Assembly: GCA_020466095.1 (NCBI GenBank)
Contig: CM035807.1
Location: forward strand, 38,900,348-38,964,347
Direction of reading: 5' to 3'
Origin: Chlorops oryzae
Taxonomy: Eukaryota; Arthropoda; Insecta; Diptera; Chloropidae
Length of the DNA: 64,000 nt
Part shown: positions 11,831 through 22,983 of the stretch, piece after piece
How the letters are laid out: every line of letters begins with the position of its first letter
How positions within the stretch are numbered: the stretch's first letter is position 1
Made by a program: the position numbers and the translations under genes
The notes under the pieces: generated by a model
What the model was told of the DNA's origin: nothing
Seen by the model: only the letters and a program-made list of their open reading frames with translations
Database searches by the model: none

Positions 11831-12261
11831 GCGAGAACGCTTTTGTTTCTCGTCACTTGAATTTAAATAGATAATAGAGCAGTGAAGATTCAAAATAACA
11901 TCCATCCTTTCCAGGAACTTAGTCTTTCTTTTTTCTACAACGATTACTCTTTAGGAAATTGGATAGAGTAGATAGGATTTTTTAAAGCTAGGAGGAGCTG
12001 AGTCCAGTTCTAAATGATTATAATGCCTCATATGTCTAGTTAATCACCGCACGAAATTATTTAAAAGGGGGCATATTTTTAATCAGGGACCGAAAATAAT
12101 ATTTATTTGCGAAACTTTAAACAAAAAAAGCAAAGAAAATGACTTGACGCACAAACATATTGAAGACTCAGTTTTGGTTGTCACATCCTTGACTTCAATT
12201 TGAAGACATCATTTTTAAGTCTTTGATTTTTATTTTTAAGACAAAAACTAACCGTTATTTT
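11831..12261. other. AT-rich DNA, no gene seen
   Basis: No recognisable features. Confidence 0.4.
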
Positions 12262-12378
12262 TGGCCGTTTATTATATTCAGTCCGAATAATGGTTATTCT
12301 AGGCTTTTTATTTTATTCAGCCTGAATATTCGTTATTCTAGGCTTTTTATTTTTTCCAGCCTGAATAAAAAGCCCTTC
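12262..12378. repeat. 39-bp tandem repeat, about three units
   Basis: Units start near 12262, 12301 and 12340. The shared core is TTTTTATTTTATTCAGCCTG, then GAATAWTSGTTATTCTAGGC. The last unit diverges in its second half. Because 39 is a multiple of three, the plus-strand frame repeats a 13-residue pattern (YSRLFI then SLN). This follows from the period and does not show that it is coding. Confidence 0.8.
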
Positions 12379-12643
12379 GTTTTTTCGACTAAGCAATACG
12401 TCATTTTGGGAAAATTTTGATGCAATAGTATACTTTATTACCTCCTCCGCAGTATATTTTTTGGTATGCTTTACCCGAATTTGTGGTCAGAGACACCCAC
12501 GACCCTGAACTTCCCCACAAAAGAAGGGTTAAGAACTACTGTTCCGCATATGAAACTATTTGTTCCTTACGTCAGAGGTCTTTGGTGTGTTTAGCAAAGT
12601 TGTTGGAAATATCAAGGAAAATAATGTTGTGGGACATATTAAC

Positions 12644-12823
12644 CCTTTAACTACTAAAATTAAGGCTAATTATGCGACATATTTTTTTTTAACTCCAAAA
12701 ACCCCCTAAATGGGGGAAGGGAGCGTCAAAATATTCTACGAAAATGTGCGCCATAAAATTTTACTATAGGACTCGGAACACTTCGAAAAGAAAAACTCAA
12801 CACAAACACTGCCAAACACAGGG
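12644..12823. mobile_element. Possible piggyBac-like non-autonomous element (180 bp)
   Basis: TTAA precedes CCCTTTAACTACTAAAATTA at 12640-12643, and CCAAACACAGGG is followed by TTAA at 12824-12827. TTAA duplications with ends starting CCC are the hallmark of piggyBac-family elements. The inverted similarity beyond CCCT is weak, so chance remains possible in such AT-rich DNA. No coding capacity is seen. Confidence 0.42.
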
Positions 12824-13326
12824 TTAATTTCGCTATTATAACAAGTTAGAACGGAAAATTCTACAAAAACTAAATTTTTGGCATTACTTTGTATCAAGAA
12901 ACAATTCTACATCAAATTCTACAGATCGCCAAACATAAAAATGCTCGATAAAAAATACATTAAAAATAAATTTAAATTGTGATTTAATTGAGTTTTTATT
13001 TTTGGCAAAGCAATTATAAATATCAAACACAGCTTTTGAGTCAAAAACATATACATATCGACAATGTCTCTTCTGGAAGAGCCATTTTCTTGTCTTTTCA
13101 AAGAATCGCCGGTGACCGGACAAGTACTAAACACGTGAGAGTACCGTGACACATCGCAGCAGGCTAGTCAGAAGCATTGGAAGCTGGTGGATTGGAGGAA
13201 TTGCGATCTTAGTTAGGTCTCTTATGCCAATACTTCGGTCCCATTTACTTTATCTGTATTAAGGCCTCTACTTTCCTTATGAAAGAGACGACATTCAGAT
13301 GTCGAGCTTTAGCTCGTCATGAGTTA
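12824..13326. other. Possible 3' flank of the decayed LINE
   Basis: The segment lies downstream (minus-strand sense) of the retrotransposon remnant at 13.7-14.2 kb and may include its 3' part. I cannot recognise a tail or a defined end. Confidence 0.25.
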
Positions 13327-13530
13327 TAGCATGTTTCCACATTGAATTAACATAGTTAATTAACCATGTGGATTAGAGTCTGTAAAGCGTCTGCATCAAA
13401 TCTTATCAACAATATTATTTGATTTTAGTCTCCTGAACCAATATTTTCAATAATAATTGTAATTATACGCTTCTAAATGTCCGAAATAACTCTAATTCAT
13501 TTAGTTAATTCACTATGTGGAAACATGCTA
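13327..13530. mobile_element. TTA-flanked inverted-repeat element (204 bp)
   Basis: TAGCATGTTTCCACAT at the left is exactly matched in reverse complement by ATGTGGAAACATGCTA at the right, with TTA immediately outside on both sides (13324-13326 and 13531-13533). Further inside, TTAATTAAC-type words and ATTAGAGT/ACTCTAAT are also inverted. A three-base TWA duplication fits PIF/Harbinger elements. There is no coding capacity. Confidence 0.75.
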
Positions 13531-13694
13531 TTAGGAATAGTTGGCTAAGGACTCTGGCGTGTATGCAAATTCATCTCTGGCTTGAGCCTTTTGAGCTTAG
13601 GTTTAAATACTTAATTTGAAACTCACAAGCTAATTATTCTTCTTGCATATCAAACAAAGCAATTGCTAAAAAAGTTCTGAACTCATCTTTATGC

Positions 13695-14190
13695 ATACGA
13701 GGCTCTGAGCCTTAGCCTACACTTTCGCAAAATATATGGAATGCGGTCTCTTCGTCCTCAAGGCAAAGTCTGCACACCTAGTAGGGTGTATCTTTTGGAG
13801 CTGATATCTCAGTCGTTAGTAGATAGAAGAAAGACTTGTTAATTCATATATAAAAACAGCGAAACTGAATCCAGGGCCGATGTATTTGCTTGCAGACCCA
13901 CGCAGTGGCGTAACTTCATCTTGCGGGGCCCGGGAGAATTTTTTTTCGGGGCCCCCCTCTATCCATCTAGAATCTAGATGTATCGAAAGCCCGTTCATAA
14001 ATCCTCGAATTTGATTCGAATTATGTAGGGGGAAAAATTAGTGCAATATCTTAAAATATCTTTCGTTTGACACAGTGCGTGGGCCCCCTGGGTTAGGGAT
14101 CCGGAAGATTGTCACCCCTAAGACCCTCGATAGTTACGCCACTGGACCCACGTCTGGCCAGTTTATCTGCTGCCTCGTTTCCCGCCATGG
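13695..14190 (-). pseudogene. Non-LTR retrotransposon remnant: RNase H C-terminal part and zinc knuckle
   Basis: Read on the minus strand, 14190-14145 encodes MAGNEAADKLARRGS, the conserved GNExAD-LA motif of LINE RNase H domains. Across the 242-bp hAT insertion the frame resumes with SASKYIGPGFSF, which fits the GPEP-like region that follows. After a stop and a frameshift, CRLCLEDEETAFHIFCE near 13775-13720 is the CxxC...H...C knuckle seen at LINE C termini. The other half of the RNase H lies at 16861-17010, beyond the 2.67-kb insertion. RNase H plus the knuckle suggests an I/LOA/R1-like clade (inference). It is clearly dead: stops, a frameshift and two insertions. Confidence 0.75.
13903..14144. 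mobile_element. hAT-type non-autonomous element (242 bp) inside the LINE
   Basis: The left end CAGTGGCGTAACTTC and the right end GATAGTTACGCCACTG are inverted repeats. The 8-bp sequence GACCCACG is exactly duplicated at 13895-13902 and 14145-14152. Removing the element joins the LINE reading frame at an Arg-Gly-Ser site, which independently confirms the boundaries. The interior is rich in GGGGCCC blocks and non-coding. Confidence 0.93.
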
Positions 14191-16860
14191 AAAGTGTCCG
14201 ATTTTGCTTTGCTAGCGTCACTTAATTCTGTGTCTTTGGTATAAACGGACTTAAAGAAACGAAATTAGGAGCAGGTATTTTTAAAGCAGTGAGCTATATG
14301 TAGGCCAAAAAGCTTAATGCTGTGCGTTAGTGTGTACAGGGTGTCAAAAAGAGCCAAATTTAAAAATTTTCGATATTTTTGAAAAACTTTATAAGTTTTT
14401 GTAAACTTTGAAGGCTGTAAATTTTTCAAGTGTATATTAGGTGACACGACAGCTTTTTAAGATGGTTTGGGCTGTTCAATGAAACATAAGGGACGGTAAA
14501 GGGGAAAACCTTAATATTAACCACTTTTTGGACTTTAAGGACCATTTTTGCATAAAAATATATTTTTTATTCCCTTTAATTTTTTAGTAGTCCTTATAAA
14601 ATTTTCTGAATTTTGGTACCAAATATGCTTACTTATATTTATTCGGGCCTGAAACAAAATTTTTTTAAAAAATGTAAAACTCTCCATAATATTGAGCAAT
14701 TATGGTAAAATTTGACTTCATCAACTTTTACAGATTCAACGATCATGCCATTTTGATTTTTGTAGTAGTCCTATTGAATTCCTCATTGGTACCAAAAGTT
14801 TAACTGATTAAGTCGGATGCAAAAGTGTCATTTATAGAAAAAACCATCGTGATGAATTATAAATTTCACATTATGATAACATGTTTTAAATTTTTCTGTC
14901 CAATTCATAATACAAAAGTTCAAACTGTTGTATTTTCCATCATGATTTTTTAAAAGTTTTGCAATGTTAAGTGACATCAGATAATTCAAATCGTTTAATT
15001 AGGTCTGTATTCGAATCGATTCTTGATATTTTTCTTGTAAAAAAATATTTTTTATCTCAAAATCTAACATTGTTAATCAAAAATTGTGTAAATAACAAAA
15101 GTCTTGTCGTATGTATTTCAATTTCCCTCACGGCTCTTATTTTATCATATTCAAAAATACTTTACGTGCATTTAAGGCTCTCTTCTACATTCGACCTCAG
15201 ATCCTGAAAGTTCTATATAAATGCAGCCCTTTTTGTTAATGATTTTTCTTAGTTTTTGCTCGTTGCATTAGTTATTGTTTATTACAGTGTTTCATTTTTC
15301 ATTCTTCTTATTTTATGATGTAAGCCATAGCTGTTAAATTGCGATTACGATAAGTAATCCATAACATGACATTTTAAAAAGAATTGTAATGACTATAGAA
15401 TCCTTATGTGAGAAATTTGTGATTAGTAATTGAATACGATTACAAATAATCAAATTGTAATCATGATTACTTCGGATTTCTAAAAATAATCAAAAGTAAT
15501 CAACAATAATCAAAAAAGTAATCCGACTACTTTTGATGATTAATTTTTTTTTTTTTTTTTTTTTTTGGTTTATTTTTATAGTTTTTGCCTATACATGAAG
15601 TAATATTAAGAACTTTGATTAACAAATGAGCATTGCTATGTGTTTGGGCGCAGCTTCAGTCTGTAAAATTATATTTAAAGTTAGGCATAAACATTTAAAC
15701 GTCTTCCAAAATGTGCCCATGATCTGAAGAAGTTTAAATAACCCTTCCATTTATTCAAGTGTCGCTAACGCCTGGATTTTCCCATATATATTTATTTTTG
15801 TTTGTCGTCAAACTTCGTAATATTTCTTCATGTATAGGCAAAAACTATAAAAATAATCAAAAATAATCATCAAAAGTTGTCGGATTACTTTTTTGATTAT
15901 TTCTGATTGTTTTTAGGAATCCCAAGTAATCATGATAACAATTTGATTATTTGTAATCGTAATTATTTGATTGCTGGTCCGGACAGAAAAGAATCGTAAT
16001 TAATCAATTATTTCAACTTTTTGAATAAAAGCAATCAAATTAGTAATAATTACGATTATTAATCATTATTAAACAACTACCTATGATGTAAACACACGCA
16101 TTCGGAGGGCCGCGTTTACGTTGGAAAGTAATTTTGATGTTAATTTCTTCCTAATTTTAATATAAAATACTTTAAAGAGAGCCTCTATATTTTATACTAA
16201 TTTCATTTTATTTAAAATGCATCGAAAAATTTCAACACAGTATACCAATTTAATTGTACAAATTTTAAAATGTATTATGTAGCAAAATTTTGTTATTCCG
16301 AAACTTTGCGTCTCCAAATGGTTTTTCGAGATATCGTATACGGGTGCCGCAAAATGCCGCAAAGTTGTATTTCAAATTTTATTATTATATGAACTACTTC
16401 AGAACCTATGTAGTGTCATTCGCCAGATTTTGCGATGTAAGGTCACTTCACACCTTTCAAAAATGCATATTTAATTATTTTAAACCATTTTTGTTTACAA
16501 TTTATCTAAAAAAATTTTTGAATTTTTGAAGACGTGCTATGTGCCTATTTCCAAAAAAAAAGATTCATTAAGGTAGCCCCACTAAGTAAGCCACTATTTA
16601 AACTTCAAAAAATGTGTTTTTCCGCGAATTCTGCCATAAATGTTGCTTCGATCTTTCTCTCTTACATTCCAAGTGACAGTTTTTTTGTGTTGGGAAATAT
16701 TTTCGAAAAATTTTCAGTCCTGTAGCGCTTGAAGCTTACTCTTTCGTTTGGCATCAAAATATTTTCATATATAAAATAATATAATAAAAAATAATATGAT
16801 ATATTCAACAACAACAAAAAATGGGTTTTAGTGACACTAGCAAAGCGAAATCGGACACTG
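14191..16860. mobile_element. 2.67-kb inverted-repeat transposon, decayed, splitting the LINE RNase H
   Basis: AGTGTCCGATTT at 14193 continues to GCTAGCGTCACT, and the 30-bp end is repeated in reverse complement ending at 16859 with only two mismatches. It separates the two halves of a LINE RNase H. The flanks CGCCATGG (14183-14190) and TGCGATGC (16861-16868) agree at 5 of 8 positions and, read on the minus strand, both encode the GxA step just before GNE. An aged 8-bp duplication is therefore likely, and the ends start CA or AA, so hAT is favoured. After removing the nested 760-bp foldback, about 1.9 kb remains. I recognise no transposase in it. Confidence 0.7.
15326..16085. mobile_element. 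Foldback hAT-like element with TAATCA subrepeats (760 bp)
   Basis: Long arms at about 15438-15612 and 15812-15959 are reverse complements over well over 100 bases, including GTTTTTGCCTATACATGAAG. They are built of repeated TAATCA/TGATTA words. The left end CATAGCTGTTAAA and right end AACAACTACCTATG are imperfect inverted repeats. The flanks ATGTAAGC and ATGTAAAC agree at 7 of 8 positions, fitting a hAT duplication. A 23-base T run sits in the left arm. The element has no coding content and would form a very strong hairpin. Confidence 0.75.
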
Positions 16861-17010
16861 TGCGATGCCAGCTTGTCCGGGACCCCAGAATACCCTCACT
16901 CTATTCCGATTTGCTATTCATTTTTTTGTGATGTATTTATGTTTGTGCTCGGCGAGTGCTTCTATTGCGGCCTGGCTGTCCGTACAAATACATACATATA
17001 TGTATGTGCA
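16861..17010 (-). pseudogene. Non-LTR retrotransposon remnant: RNase H N-terminal part
   Basis: The minus strand encodes VCICTDSQAAIEALAEH, containing the TDSQAAI.AL motif with a conserved catalytic aspartate of LINE RNase H. After one in-frame TGA it gives VFWGPGQAGIA, corresponding to the V.WVPGH.GI motif with His replaced by Gln. The frame then runs into the end of the 2.67-kb transposon and continues at 14190 with GNE-AAD. Upstream on the minus strand (above 17010) I cannot recognise the reverse transcriptase, so the copy is 5'-truncated or too decayed. Confidence 0.75.
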
Positions 17011-17341
17011 CCCTTCGTCCTGTAATCTAGGTTAATAAGCATCCGCAATGATCACGCTTCCAGATTTTTACACATAAGCTCCTCCACATGGGTATTTGAC
17101 ACTAACTTTACATTTTTACATAGGCTTTTAAATGAAATTGTTATTTGCACTTACCTTTTTTATTTGAAAGCGTTACCCAACTTTTTGTCATTAGATATAA
17201 CCATTTCTACAACGTAAGATAGAGAAAAAATGAAATCAATATTTCTTTCTCTATTAATATTTGTTTTTATGAAGGCAAAGTAAAATGCATTAACTCTTAA
17301 TTAACAACTTTTATAAAGAGAATTCAATATATGTACGTAAA
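17011..17341. other. AT-rich DNA upstream of the LINE remnant
   Basis: No reverse transcriptase motif is found on the minus strand where the LINE would continue. Nothing else is recognised. Confidence 0.35.
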
Positions 17342-17490
17342 CAGGCACGCAGCCAGAGGGGGGTGCTTTTAAAATTTTTAAAAATTTTTGAACAAACAAT
17401 TTAACCGCATTTCGAATGAGTTTACTGTCAAAATTTTTAAATGCCAACTGCGTAGTTTGAATCTTATTTTATTATGAGATATTCTAGAAA
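17342..17490. mobile_element. Left end of a hAT-like element (CAGGCACGCAGCCA family), truncated
   Basis: CAGGCACGCAGCCAGAGGGG closely matches the ends of the complete 256-bp hAT element at 29803-30058 (CAGGCGCGCAGCCA on its right side). No right end is visible before the Helentron-like element begins at about 17493. The copy is therefore truncated or was interrupted there. Confidence 0.6.
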
Positions 17491-17492
17491 AT

Positions 17493-18102
17493 ATTTTTAT
17501 ACCCAGCGTAAGCGGGGTATATTAGTTTTGTGCAAATCTTGTAACAGGGAGAATTAAGCTCCGGAGATATAGAAAAATATATATAGAAATGATCAGGATC
17601 AAAAACTGAATCGATTTAGAATTGTCTGTCCGTCTGTCCGTCTGTCCGTGGTCGGATCTCCTCCGAAACGGCTGAACCAATGAAATCGAAATTTGGCACA
17701 CATGCATATGGGGGTCCGAGTATGATCCTAAGCAAAAATGGGAGACATCCGCCCACTGCCACGCCCACAAATGAATTTATTGTGTTTTCAGTAAAATGCT
17801 TGTAACCTGCGAACTAAGAAAAGGGACATATCCTGGAAAAAATGGACGCCGTCTTCCTCGAGCCACGCCCACAAAAAAGCCCACAAATAAGGGCTTATCG
17901 TAACTTGTGAAGTAAAAGGCGTAAAAGCTTCAAATTCGCAACATAGGTTCACCAAGGCCAATGCAAGGTGTAAGGAAATAATTAATGTGGCCCTCCCACT
18001 GCCACGCCCACAAATAGAGAAGCAAAACATAGTGCGCTCATAATGTCGGGACGCTGGGTATTTCAAGGTCGGGCTTGACCGACTTTAGCTTTCTTACTTG
18101 TT
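17493..18102 (+). mobile_element. Helentron-like (DINE-1/mini-me type) element, about 610 bp
   Basis: TTTTTATACCCAGCGTAAGC then GGGGTATATT forms the 5' stem typical of the family here. GATCAGGATCAAAAACTGAA leads into a GTCTGTCC microsatellite at 17624-17649, then TCGGATCTCCTCCGAAACGG. Three CCACGCCCACAAA boxes follow. The 3' end GGTCGGGCTTGACC can form a hairpin and is followed by GACTTTAGCTTTCTTACTTG. The microsatellite and 3' hairpin match the non-autonomous Helentrons and mini-me elements described in dipterans. There is no coding capacity and no target duplication, as expected. Confidence 0.85.
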
Positions 18103-19564
18103 ACATTTTCAAATTACATTTATGATTTTCTTTAAAAAGTCTGTCAAAAAAATTAAAAATTGAAAATTTTATGTTGCAGAAAATAAATAAATTATTTTTG
18201 ACAGCCTTTTCAAAGTGAAAAAGACTCTGGCCTTTTAATTGGCGAAATAAAAGACTGCCTAAACTCTTTGAAAATAAAACAGATCGTTTCGGGTGCGGCA
18301 ATGCGCTTAGGGTCTCGGACAACAACTGAGCCCTTTCGATCTTTCTTATAAGTTTCTCTTTTCTTCTTACAATGTGTTCGAGTACATTTCACGACTTATG
18401 AGTGTAACAACAATTTGAGTGGAAAATTACATTTCATTTTGAGTTACATTTCACTTTCTTAATTTACTCTTAAATAGAAAGGGTTGCCATCGTAGACACA
18501 AAGAAAATCAAATATATAAATTGAAAATGTATATATACTTTGTAGAGTATTAAAAAATGCATTCAAAAATGTATCTATTTTAAAGTGCTATAACTTGACA
18601 ACGGTACCTTTTAGACAAGTGGTGCAAAAAACAAAATAATAACTACACCCCTTGACATAAGATATCGGATATTAAAATATTCTACAAAGTTTCTTGGACA
18701 TCCTGTATATTTTGTTTGTGAACAAATATTTATGTATATACCAAATGCCGATTTTGAAAAATTTCTATTCAATTTTATAACATACTCTAGTACTATAGAG
18801 ATGCCTCTCTTTATGGTCTTTTCATATCAAGTCTATTCTCGAACTCATTATTGCTAGTGTCCCAGTCAATCTGTTTACCCAGTTCCATCAAGACAGGTTA
18901 ACTCATATCCAATTAGTAAAAAAAGCTGTACGCAGAGAGATGGACAAATTGACGGCCATGCCTAAACGGAATCTTCGACATTACAGAAATGTGCTGAGCA
19001 TACCCATAAGACAAGGGGTTCTGGGTGTAAAAACGAGACTATTATGGGAGTTTAGCATTACAGTGTGGTTTGGTAGCAGCAAGGCTATACAGAATTTTTT
19101 GTGGAAACTCACAAAAGCTGACTTACAAATACCGGTTTAAGTCAGTTAAGAAAGATACATTCCAACATACTATTAAGCTCAGACTCAAAAAGAAAGCAGG
19201 CCATAACAATGGTCTAAGGAAGAGTAAAATAATGAATACTTAATTTTAGGACTAATAAATCGTTGGTATGCTGTTTTAGGGGATGCATATGAGTGTTATA
19301 TATTTCTCTTTTAATTTTATTGATATGCATTTTGTTTTGTTCGGATTTTCCAAAGTTCTTGTTGGTATAAGTAATTAAAAATCAAAATTCTTTTCATTTC
19401 ATTAAAGACGCACCATGTAAAAAAATATTTCTTCAAAGCATCGTAGTTTTTTGTAGCCTGTATTTATTGCTAACATAAGCTTAAAACACGTGACCTTCGA
19501 AAATTGGCCAATCCTATAAAAGAAGACTTAAAAATTTGGTAGCACAAATAGATATTCGCAATAA
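18103..19564. other. AT-rich DNA, no gene recognised
   Basis: A plus-strand frame at 18940-19140 begins with ATG and has a mixed composition (MDKLTAMPKRNLRHYRNVLS) ending at TAA. I recognise no family and its codon use does not stand out. The rest is AT-rich without structure. Confidence 0.35.
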
Positions 19565-19749
19565 AGGCTCAGTTACTCTTGATTGAACGTAACTTGACTT
19601 TACTTATTTAATCAGCTGACTTGATGTGTTTAGTACATTTTCTATGGGAGCAGTTACTGAAAACTTAATTTGACTTAAGATAAGAATCTATGGAAAACAG
19701 ATTTCGATAAGTTAAGTCAAGTAACGTTCAATCAAGAGTAACTGAGCCT
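19565..19749. mobile_element. TAA-flanked inverted-repeat element (185 bp), PIF/Harbinger-like
   Basis: AGGCTCAGTTACTCTTGATT at the left is matched in reverse complement at the right, and the inverted repeat extends to about 37 bases (through TGAACGT and ACTTGACTT) with one mismatch. TAA lies immediately outside both ends (19562-19564 and 19750-19752). The short interior is non-coding. Three-base TAA/TTA duplications fit PIF/Harbinger. Confidence 0.85.
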
Positions 19750-19752
19750 TAA

Positions 19753-20889
19753 TGTTTGCTCAAAAACAATATTCCCTTATTTTCACAGATCAGTCACTGC
19801 ACTTCCTCTTTACCCAAGAACCTTAGTTTTGGACTTTTGAATTGCATTGGACTCATCCCAAGTTGATTTTCATTTAAAATCTCTTGTGTCAACAAAACAA
19901 TGTAATGTGAGCCGATTTTGAACTTCTCCATAAATTAGGAACAAAAAGTGAATTCTTTCTTCTTGTCCAACCACTCAAAGCGACGCTTTGTTCTTGGTTC
20001 AGTTTGGAAGTCTTTCTTGAAAAATTTGTTCTTGATAAATGAAAAAATGAATCAAATTTCTCCGATATTGTTGCAAAGAAAGAAAAAGAGACGTGAGGAG
20101 AGAATTTAAATAGTGGCCAAACCTGAATTGGATAACAGGAGGTAGAGGCAATACTAGTTGAAATGGGCACTCATATGTACATACTTGTAGCATGTTTCTA
20201 CTTTGCGCATCTCTGCGGGTTCAGTTCGTTCTGTGAGAGCAAAAAGAGCCCCAATTTCATAAATATGGCTCGTTGCCACGGCAACGATGATTCGTTCGAT
20301 TCGGCCATGTTTTATTTGTCTAAATGCGATGGGAGGTTTTTGTTTTGCTTATCTTGTTTCGCGTGTGGTGACTATTAGAAGAACTCGATGGTGGATGATT
20401 TTCCCATAATATTGGACGAAAACTCTAACGAAGAAATTTCCCATTACACAATAAGGGTGACTGGAGTTACAATTCGTGTTGGAGATTTCTAAAGAATAAA
20501 TATGAGACCACATTTTAATACCAAAATATGTCGTCGGCACGACTCTTTCGCTTGAAAACCCATTATTTTTAGAAAAAAATCTGAGACATTGCAATGCAAA
20601 AAAACTAACCTTTTCACGACATTTATATTGGCTCTTTTATTTAAATCTTATTTTAGACAATACTTTCTGCTACACCCTTTCATTGTTCATGTATTTTGTT
20701 TTGAAAGTTTTATTTATCAATTGTCAATTTCTCATAGAAAGATACAATTCAAAAGAAAAAAATTTCTTTTTGAGTCTGTAGCAAGTTTGATTTCCCCGTT
20801 AAAAATATATGGATTAAAACATAAATCGAACAATGATGGAGCAGAACTTTTTCATCCATTCGGAGTGTGAGCGATCAATCCGAGATCAA
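19753..20889. other. Low-repeat DNA with one X-box, no gene recognised
   Basis: Short overlapping frames occur on both strands, none with a recognisable domain. The segment 20160-20380 is less AT-rich than its surroundings and contains the X-box listed separately. Confidence 0.4.
20272..20285. promoter_or_regulatory. RFX-type X-box palindrome
   Basis: GTTGCCACGGCAAC fits the RFX consensus GTNRCC-N(0-3)-RGYAAC at every position, with a two-base spacer. RFX factors drive ciliary genes in flies and worms. GATTCGTTCGATT follows 3 bases later, a word that also follows the X-box-like site at 33557 with one mismatch. Function is inferred from the motif only. Confidence 0.45.
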
Positions 20890-21045
20890 AATAAAATAAA
20901 ATTTAATATGACTTTAAACTTATAAAAAAAAATGAAGTCATTTCGATTTGGCAAACATGGTGTCGGTGGTCGAGCATATGACCAGAGAACGAGAGCTTCG
21001 AGGTTCTCAGGAATCAAAAGCGAGAAATAAACACTTGAAAAAATA
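20890..21045 (+). repeat. Degenerate copy of the tRNA-like SINE
   Basis: AATATGACTTTAAACTTATA, an A run, and then ATTTGGCAAACATGGTGTC align with the copies at 41.1 and 63.8 kb (GACTTTAAACTTATAAACG, then ATTTAGCTAACACGGTGTCA). CGAGAGCTTCGAGGTTC retains part of the B-box region, followed by decay. The 5' portion upstream of GACTTTAAAC is not clearly conserved. Confidence 0.6.
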
Positions 21046-22983
21046 TTTCAATTTATAAATACGGAAGAACCAAAACATATGTATTTGAATTTAAATATGT
21101 GACGCCACATTGTGCAGACGTATTATTTTGATAATTTTTATACGATGCGGGCGCGTTTTGGCAAGATTGGGGAAAAACAAATTCCAATATTTCTACATTG
21201 TGCGCTTTCAGGAGATTAAAAATATAACTCACTTTGTGCTGTTACTCTCCTTTTCCTCCGTTTTTAGGTCGAAAGGATCTATTGGATCTCCATTAGGATT
21301 CCAAAAGTGTAACTTGCCCGTAATGACATGCAATGCTAAAAAGGAGTGCAAAATTCGTAAAGCTCGGAGTTCGTTGTATGGGCTGAGTTTCATAATAATT
21401 AATTTCATAATAAATGTAATGTTAAGAAAATAAATAAACACGAAGGCTCTCTGGGCTAGTGCAGTTTCCATTTTACAAGCGTAGTATTTAATATTATGCA
21501 TATAACTAATAAATAAATAAATAAATAAAAACAAGTATTTTTTGAAATTTACTTGGAGTAGTCCATTACTCGCAAAGGGGTGATCCCAGATTAATCTTTG
21601 GATGATCTTATCTTTTCCTGGATAGCTCTATTTTAGAGAACAAACTTGAAGGCAGATTATTACGGTGTAAAATCAGCTGAATATTTTAAATATTATATTT
21701 CTACAAGAAATCGGTTAAGTAGATAAGGTGGAGGTGAGCTAAGACACACGACACTTCATTTTTTGTCTAGACGACCCCCTTTAGCTCTGTAAAAAATCTA
21801 GCAGAAAGTTATTCAAAATTATTAAGGATGTAAATTTGTATAAGTAATTACAAATTTACCAAAAACAAAGGCCACAAAAAAATTATTGTTTAATGATCTG
21901 GAGACTGTCAACAGAAAACTCTCTGATAGAATAAGGTTTTTTAAATGAAGTTTTTTATATAATGAAATAAAATAGAAAATCGAAAAAAAAAATTTTTTTT
22001 TTTTGCATTGAAGTCGAAAAAGGCGGGTGATTTTGAACGCTCGGCACCTTCTGAAGGCACTACTTATATTTAAAACGATTATAAATCATAGCTCTCATTA
22101 TAAAAACCGCCAAGTCATTGCAATAAATTTCAATTTCGACTTCTGATTTGAAAACTTGTTTATTTTTTCTCTGAGTATAAAAATTTTCAACTGAAAAATA
22201 CTTAAAAATTGAGTCAAATTTCGGCATACAATATCTGGTATAACCCTTCGAGTAAACTTTTTGTTTTTTGTTTTATTGTTTTCTCTATAGTTTTAGTGCT
22301 TTTGAATGGCATTCCATGTGCCTTTCGTTTTCATTTCGCTCTACATTCTTGTTTTCGAGCTGAGCAATTAAAGTTTTTATTGCCTCGACAAATTTCATGA
22401 GAAGACCACAAGCCTCGGCAAAAGATTATTTTACCCTTAGCAATCATTTAGTTTTCTAAATTTACTATTGCCATAAATGTTTGCGCACACTGAAGGTCAC
22501 ATATGTTCTCTGCTATATTCCCAGGTTTTCATTGAAAAGGAAAGTTGCTTAGAGGCCAGATACAATGTTTGTTGAGTCTTAAACGCCAAAGGCTAATCGT
22601 TCAATGCGTACTTTTAATTCTTTCAAGTTGTTATTGAGTTTCGAAAACAGAAAAAACGAAATTTTTCTACTTTTTTAATAAGGCTTATCGATTTAACTAT
22701 CAACAATTTTTTCGACTTGAAATATTAATGTTCATGATTATAATACTACATATATTATATATGTGGAAAGTGGAAAAAAAACCTTAAATATTATGATTGC
22801 TAATCCGCATTCCGATTTAGTTAGCCTACAAAATAAAAAATAATAGAAAAAAACGTACTTCTGTTATGATGAATCTTCGTGATTATCTATTCTCAAAGTT
22901 AATGTTCTTATTTCTGTAGATAATATTTGACAACAAAAATTGTTAAATAATCCAATTATCTATCACTGCAAAAAACAAAATAA
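21046..22983. other. AT-rich unique DNA, no gene seen
   Basis: An (AAAT)n microsatellite occupies 21507-21530. No other feature was recognised. Open frames at 21110-21534 overlap on opposite strands and are not convincing. Confidence 0.4.

Noticed and set aside
14335..18710. Inverted pair TACAGGGTGTCAAAAAG and CTTGGACATCCTGTA as ends of one transposon
   Set aside because: The left copy lies inside the 2.67-kb element and the right copy is far outside it, so they cannot bound one insertion; the match is also short.
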